Assembly (NCBI RefSeq): GCF_028622875.1 | Contig: NZ_CP117709.1 | Coordinates: 4,467,001 to 4,531,000, forward strand | DNA: 64,000 bases | From: Streptomyces sp. MMBL 11-1 | GTDB lineage: Bacteria; Actinomycetota; Actinomycetes; Streptomycetales; Streptomycetaceae | Reading direction: 5' to 3' | In this document: in pieces, positions 60,925 through 64,000 of the stretch | Layout: each line of letters begins with the position of its first letter | Position numbering within the stretch: position 1 is the first letter of the stretch | Notes under the pieces: generated by a model | The model's input: only the letters and a program-made list of their open reading frames with translations | The model's database searches: none | Told to the model about the DNA's origin: nothing | Program-made: the position numbers and the translations under genes

Positions 60925-61090
60925 GGCGTCGTATTCACCGGCCGATGGCGCCGTCCGCGGCGTACCTCGCACCCGGCGGCCCTGGTCGCCGTCGCCCCGA
61001 GGGGCCGACCGCCGGGAACGTCGCCGGGAGTGTGTACAACAGATGTGCCGTCGCCGATGGTGAGAGAGCTCGCAGGAAGGGGACGCGGAG

Positions 61091-61627
61091 ATGCGCACCA
61101 AGGAGACCCGGGTGTTCCGTCGTCCCGTGTACATGTGGTTTCCCGTGGTCGCGGGTGTCGTGGCCTGGATCTGTGCGGTTCTGGTCGTTGGGCTGTTGGG
61201 CTCGGCGCCGGTGCCGGCGTTCGTGGTCGCCGGATTCGCGGTCTTCTTCTGGGCGATCGGGTGGGACTCCGCCATTCGCAGCACCGACTGCCATGTGTCC
61301 TTCACCAACATCCTGCTGACCACGACGGTCGCCTGGACCGACGTCAGGCGGGTGAACATCCAAGGTGGGCTGACCGTCACCTTGAGAGACGGGAGCGAGC
61401 TGAACTCGATAGCATTCGGCGGTTCGCTGCTGGGGGACCTCACCGGCTACCGGACTCACCGGCCGGCCTTCCGGCAGCTTCGGCAGATCCACCGCACGGC
61501 ACACGCGTCGGAGCCCGGGGGCGGCCGACAGGGGCCGGTCCAGCGGAAGGTGTCCTTCGCCTGGCGGCGGCTCCTGTGTGCCCTCGCCGTCGTTTACGTG
61601 CCGCTCGTGGTCGCCCTCGTCCTGTGA
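61091..61627 (+). CDS. Probable immunity protein 4: membrane protein with PH-like domain
   Basis: This is a 178-residue protein. VYMWFPVVAGVVAWICAVLV and AFVVAGFAVFFWAIGW are the first two helices. The PH-like part (DCHVSFTNILLTTTVAWTDV, GLTVTLRDGSELNSIAFGGS, LLGDLTGY) and a basic loop follow, then a last helix RLLCALAVVYVPLVVALVL. It has the same plan as the proteins at 57172 and 59088. Its 3' end overlaps the convergent pip gene by 34 bp. A ribosome-binding site aggaagggg lies just upstream. No clear RHS tail precedes it. Confidence 0.75.
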   Translation: MRTKETRVFRRPVYMWFPVVAGVVAWICAVLVVGLLGSAPVPAFVVAGFAVFFWAIGWDSAIRSTDCHVSFTNILLTTTVAWTDVRRVNIQGGLTVTLRDGSELNSIAFGGSLLGDLTGYRTHRPAFRQLRQIHRTAHASEPGGGRQGPVQRKVSFAWRRLLCALAVVYVPLVVALVL

Positions 61628-62631
61628 CGGGGAGGTGGTCCGGCGGGGCCCGTCCGTGCCCCTCGCCCCGCGAAGCCGTCCAGCGCCCCCAGTACCGCCC
61701 GCCGGGTCTCCGTGCCGCCCGTGTGGCCCGCGTTGTCGATGATCGTCAGCTTGGCGTCCGGCCAGGCCCGGTCCAGTTCCCAGGCGGTGATCAGGGGGCT
61801 CGCCAGGTCGAAGCGGCCGTGGATCAGGGCGCCGGGGATGCCGGTGAGGCGGTGGGCGTGGGCGAGGAGTTGGCCTTCCTCCAGCCAGGCTCCGTGGGCG
61901 AAGTAGTGGGCGCAGATCCGGACGAACGCCTGCTGGGCGCGGTCCGGGCGGCTGCTGTACGGGGGCGGGCCTCCGGTCGCCTCCATCGAGACCACCGCGT
62001 CCTCCCAGGCGCACCAGTCGGCCGTGGCCCTCTCCCGTACGGCGGCGTCCTCGCTCTCCATGCGGCGGGCGTACGCCGCGACCAGGCCGGCCGGGTCGGT
62101 CGTCTCGGGGACGCCCGCGCGGAAGGCGTCCCAGGCCTCGGGGAAGAGTTGGCCGACGCCCCGGTAGAGCCAGTCGATCTCGCTGCGGCGGGTCGTCGTC
62201 ACCGCCGGGATCACCGCCTCCGTGACCCGCTCCGGGTGTTCCTCGGCGTACGCCAGGATCAGGGTCGATCCCCACGAGCCGCCGTACAGCAGCCACTTGG
62301 TGATGCCCAGGTGCTCCCGCAGGCGCTCCATGTCGGCGATCAGGTGTGCCGTCGTGTTGTGCGACATGTCCGTCGCCGGGTCGCTCGCGTGCGGTGTGGA
62401 GCGGCCGCAGCCCCGCTGGTCGAAGAGGACCACACGGTAGCAGTCCGGGTCGAAGTACCGGCGGGCGCGGGGTGAGCAGCCGGAGCCGGGGCCGCCGTGC
62501 ACCACGAGGGCCGGCTTGCCGTCCGGGCTGCCGCACGCCTCCCAGTACACGTGGTTGCCGTCGCCGACGTCCAGCATGCCACTTTCGTACGGCTCGATCG
62601 GCGGGTAGAGGTCGTTCGGGTCGCGGTGCAC
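61594..62631 (-). CDS. pip: Proline iminopeptidase
   Basis: This is a 345-residue alpha/beta hydrolase. PPIEPYESGMLDVGDGNHVY, ALVVHGGPGSGCSPRARRYF (oxyanion region) and LFDQRGCGRSTPHA come first. The nucleophile is in LLYGGSWGSTLIL, the Asp in HGRFD and the His in DNAGHTGG. It removes N-terminal proline from peptides in the cytoplasm. The last ~25 residues are Gly/Pro/Arg-rich and overlap the immunity-like gene on the other strand. Partial copies of its 3' end lie at 57790, 58381 and 59737. The ATG at 62631 suits the family start (MHRDPNDLYPPIEPYE). Confidence 0.93.
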   Translation of the reverse strand: MHRDPNDLYPPIEPYESGMLDVGDGNHVYWEACGSPDGKPALVVHGGPGSGCSPRARRYFDPDCYRVVLFDQRGCGRSTPHASDPATDMSHNTTAHLIADMERLREHLGITKWLLYGGSWGSTLILAYAEEHPERVTEAVIPAVTTTRRSEIDWLYRGVGQLFPEAWDAFRAGVPETTDPAGLVAAYARRMESEDAAVRERATADWCAWEDAVVSMEATGGPPPYSSRPDRAQQAFVRICAHYFAHGAWLEEGQLLAHAHRLTGIPGALIHGRFDLASPLITAWELDRAWPDAKLTIIDNAGHTGGTETRRAVLGALDGFAGRGARTGPAGPPPRHRTRATTSGT

Positions 62632-62722
62632 GGCGTTGTTCCCCTCGGTGCGGCGCGTGGCGGGCGGTGGGCCACGTTACGCGGATACGGACGGTCGGAG
62701 GCGTCCCGTTTCGGCCTTGCCC

Positions 62723-63013
62723 ATGACGACAGAACGGATCGAACGGAACTTACGGATCGATCTGGCCCGGAATCGCGCCGACGACCAACTCCTGGCCGCC
62801 TTCCGGAAGTCGGCCCTGGGTTATGTGGGCCTGCCGTATCCGGGCGGAGGCCGCACAGCCGGTGGCGGCCGGCGGGTCCGTGCCTGCGGGTCCTTGCCGG
62901 CCGAGGCCGACGAACACCGTGTGGTGATGGCCAGCCCGGAGGGCAACGGGTTCCGCGTCGCGGCGGACGCCGCGCCCACTCGGGCGGGCCGCCGCGTAGC
63001 CTGGGCGCCGTGA
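62723..63013 (+). CDS. Small protein of unknown function
   Basis: This protein has 96 residues from ATG 62723. A charged helical front (MTTERIERNLRIDLARNRAD then DQLLAAFRKSALGY) is followed by a Gly/Arg-rich, weakly ordered part. Its stop overlaps the GTG of the cupin gene by 4 bp, which hints at translational coupling. The codon pattern in the second half is less convincing, and it may be a decayed or spurious gene. Confidence 0.42.
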   Translation: MTTERIERNLRIDLARNRADDQLLAAFRKSALGYVGLPYPGGGRTAGGGRRVRACGSLPAEADEHRVVMASPEGNGFRVAADAAPTRAGRRVAWAP

Positions 63014-63501
63014 ACGCCGCGCCCCGGATCCTCGCCGTCCTCGACGAACTGCTCGCCTCCGCCGCCCCCGACGACCGCGGTGCCCTCTGGCACCTGGCCG
63101 AGGCCGGGCGGGAGCTGGACGCCAATCTGGTGCGCCTGCCGCCGGGCGCCGAGGTCGGGGAGCATCGGGAGGACGTGCTCGATGTGCTCCTCGTCGTGCT
63201 GGAGGGCGAAGGGAGCGTCAGGACGGCGGAGGGCGGGCCGGTCCTGGAGCTGGGGCCCAGCACCGTCCTCTGGCTGCCCCGCACGTCACGGCGGGCGCTG
63301 GTCGCCGGGCCCGGCGGGCTGGTGTATCTCACCGTCCACCGCCGCCGCCCCGGCCTCGCGATCAAGCCGCCGGCCGGGGCGTACGAGGGGGGCGAGGGCC
63401 CCTGCATGCTGGACCGGGTCTGCCCGGGGTGCGGGCGGCTGTCCCAGGACCCCGCACCGGTCTTCTGCAGTCGGTGCGGGGAACGGTTCCCCGAGCGCTG
63501 A
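63010..63501 (+). CDS. Cupin protein with C-terminal zinc ribbon
   Basis: This is a 163-residue protein from GTG 63010. Residues ~30-120 form a small cupin (DANLVRLPPGAEVGEHREDV, LLVVLEGEGSVRTAEGGPVL, STVLWLPRTSRRAL). The metal-binding histidines of classical cupins are mostly missing (only HRED). Residues 138-160 carry two CxxC pairs, VCPGCGRLSQ and VFCSRCGERF, forming a zinc ribbon. A sensing or regulatory role is possible; no pathway is indicated by neighbours. Confidence 0.8.
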   Translation: MNAAPRILAVLDELLASAAPDDRGALWHLAEAGRELDANLVRLPPGAEVGEHREDVLDVLLVVLEGEGSVRTAEGGPVLELGPSTVLWLPRTSRRALVAGPGGLVYLTVHRRRPGLAIKPPAGAYEGGEGPCMLDRVCPGCGRLSQDPAPVFCSRCGERFPER

Positions 63502-63517
63502 GCCCGTGAGCGGGTGG

Positions 63518-63549
63518 CCCGAGAGCCCGAGAGCCCGAGAGCCCGAGAG
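63518..63549. repeat. 8-bp tandem repeat, 4 copies
   Basis: Four exact cccgagag units follow the cupin stop, with partial copies further on, in the short gap before the convergent binding-protein gene. Confidence 0.9.
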
Positions 63550-63610
63550 CGGGGGAGCGCGAGAGCCCGTCGATGGGTCGTGTGCTCCTCCGGCGCCGCG
63601 GCCTTCAGGG

Positions 63611-64000
63611 CTACTCGCACTCCGTCAGGTCCGGGCGGCCCGGCGGGTTCTTGTTGCCCACCAGCTCGGACAGGTTCTCCTTGTACATGTCCTCCCAGAT
63701 CCTGCCGCCCAGGATCGTGCGGAGCGCCGAGCACACGTCGTCCTTGAGGACCGAGGACTTCGGCCGCATCGCCACGCCGTAGCCCTCCGCGCCGTTGATG
63801 GGCTCCAGCTGCCGCACCTTGTCCGGGTTGGCCTTCACGTATCCGGCGAGGATGATGTCGTCCGAGGCCACCGCGTAGACGTCGGACTTCGGGTCCAGCA
63901 GTTTGTCCAGGCAGTCCTGGTAGGTGTTGGGCTGCGACTTCGCCATGGTGAAGCCCCGCTTCGGCAGCTCCTTCTCGTACGTCGACTCCCGCGCCGTGCA
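63611..64000 (-). CDS. Amino-acid ABC transporter substrate-binding protein, 5' part outside window
   Basis: This is the last 129 codons of a gene cut by the right edge. TARESTYEKELPKRGFTMAK, YAVASDDIILAGYVKANPDK, EGYGVAMRPKSSVLKDDVCS and IWEDMYKENLSELVGNKNPP read as the second lobe of a family-3 solute-binding protein. The wording is closest to glutamate/glutamine binding proteins (GluB/GlnH type). The stop is TAG at 63611-63613. The two cysteines (CLDKLL and ALR-preceding VCS) may form a disulfide. The permease and ATPase genes would lie outside the window. Confidence 0.88.
   Translation of the reverse strand, partial: CTARESTYEKELPKRGFTMAKSQPNTYQDCLDKLLDPKSDVYAVASDDIILAGYVKANPDKVRQLEPINGAEGYGVAMRPKSSVLKDDVCSALRTILGGRIWEDMYKENLSELVGNKNPPGRPDLTECE

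Noticed and set aside
57175-62631. The RHS array as an integrated phage or ICE
   Set aside because: No integrase, tRNA, attachment repeats or phage genes were seen. The boundaries are explained by RHS and pip homology instead.

Overview
The window reads as chromosomal DNA of a Streptomyces or very close relative. The DNA is extremely G+C rich, with G/C at nearly every third codon position. Many genes start with GTG or TTG, and the gene content is typical of the genus: futalosine-pathway genes, HelR, XPB helicase, DUF2771/DUF3027/DUF2530 proteins, RHS/FG-GAP secreted giants and Uma2. I see no rRNA or tRNA gene, CRISPR array, integrase or transposase.

Layout, left to right. 0-3 kb: a truncated HD-domain protein, then a tightly overlapping pxpA-pxpB-pxpC operon (5-oxoprolinase). 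3-7.5 kb: a small secreted protein, a Cu(I) P-type ATPase (copA) with a perfect CsoR-like operator, and divergent cutC. 7.5-18.3 kb: DNA/RNA-polymerase maintenance genes (HelR-like ATPase, XPB helicase, a large helicase-associated protein), DUF2071, a Nudix/XRE-regulator pair with a divergent Cys-containing small protein, and a low-complexity membrane protein. 18.4-22.5 kb: a siderophore ABC importer (lipoprotein, ATPase, two FecCD permeases) with an iron-box-like site upstream. 22.6-24.2 kb: HAD hydrolase and cold-shock protein. 24.3-27.9 kb: a four-gene cassette resembling a type VII (ESX/WXG) substrate locus. 28-33 kb: mqnD-mqnB (menaquinone by the futalosine route), a DUF2771 lipoprotein, an MFS permease and DUF3027. 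33.4-47.4 kb: a sacsin/HSP90-like ATPase protein, a secreted Ig-like protein beside a decayed relative, a CtpE-like P-type ATPase, a purine permease, MarR plus MFS exporter, Uma2 nuclease-fold protein and an aldo-keto reductase.

The most unusual region is 47.4-62.6 kb. A secreted FG-GAP/DNRLRE protein and a 2119-residue secreted RHS protein diverge from one promoter region. Downstream of the RHS gene, and ending at an intact proline iminopeptidase gene (pip), lies a mosaic. Three or four small membrane or soluble proteins, probably immunity proteins, alternate with broken RHS C-terminal modules and broken copies of the 3' end of pip. One junction carries 59 bp identical to the RHS core directly joined, through a 5-bp microhomology, to a 349-bp near-copy of pip. 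I interpret this as an accreted array of displaced toxin-tip/immunity modules, whose boundaries were set by RHS-core homology on one side and pip homology on the other.

The last 1.4 kb holds a small hypothetical gene overlapping a cupin/zinc-ribbon protein and the 3' part of an amino-acid ABC transporter binding protein. Intergenic tandem repeats (units of 8 to 30 bp) recur through the window, mostly next to gene ends. Several convergent gene pairs are separated by long perfect hairpins that should terminate transcription in both directions.
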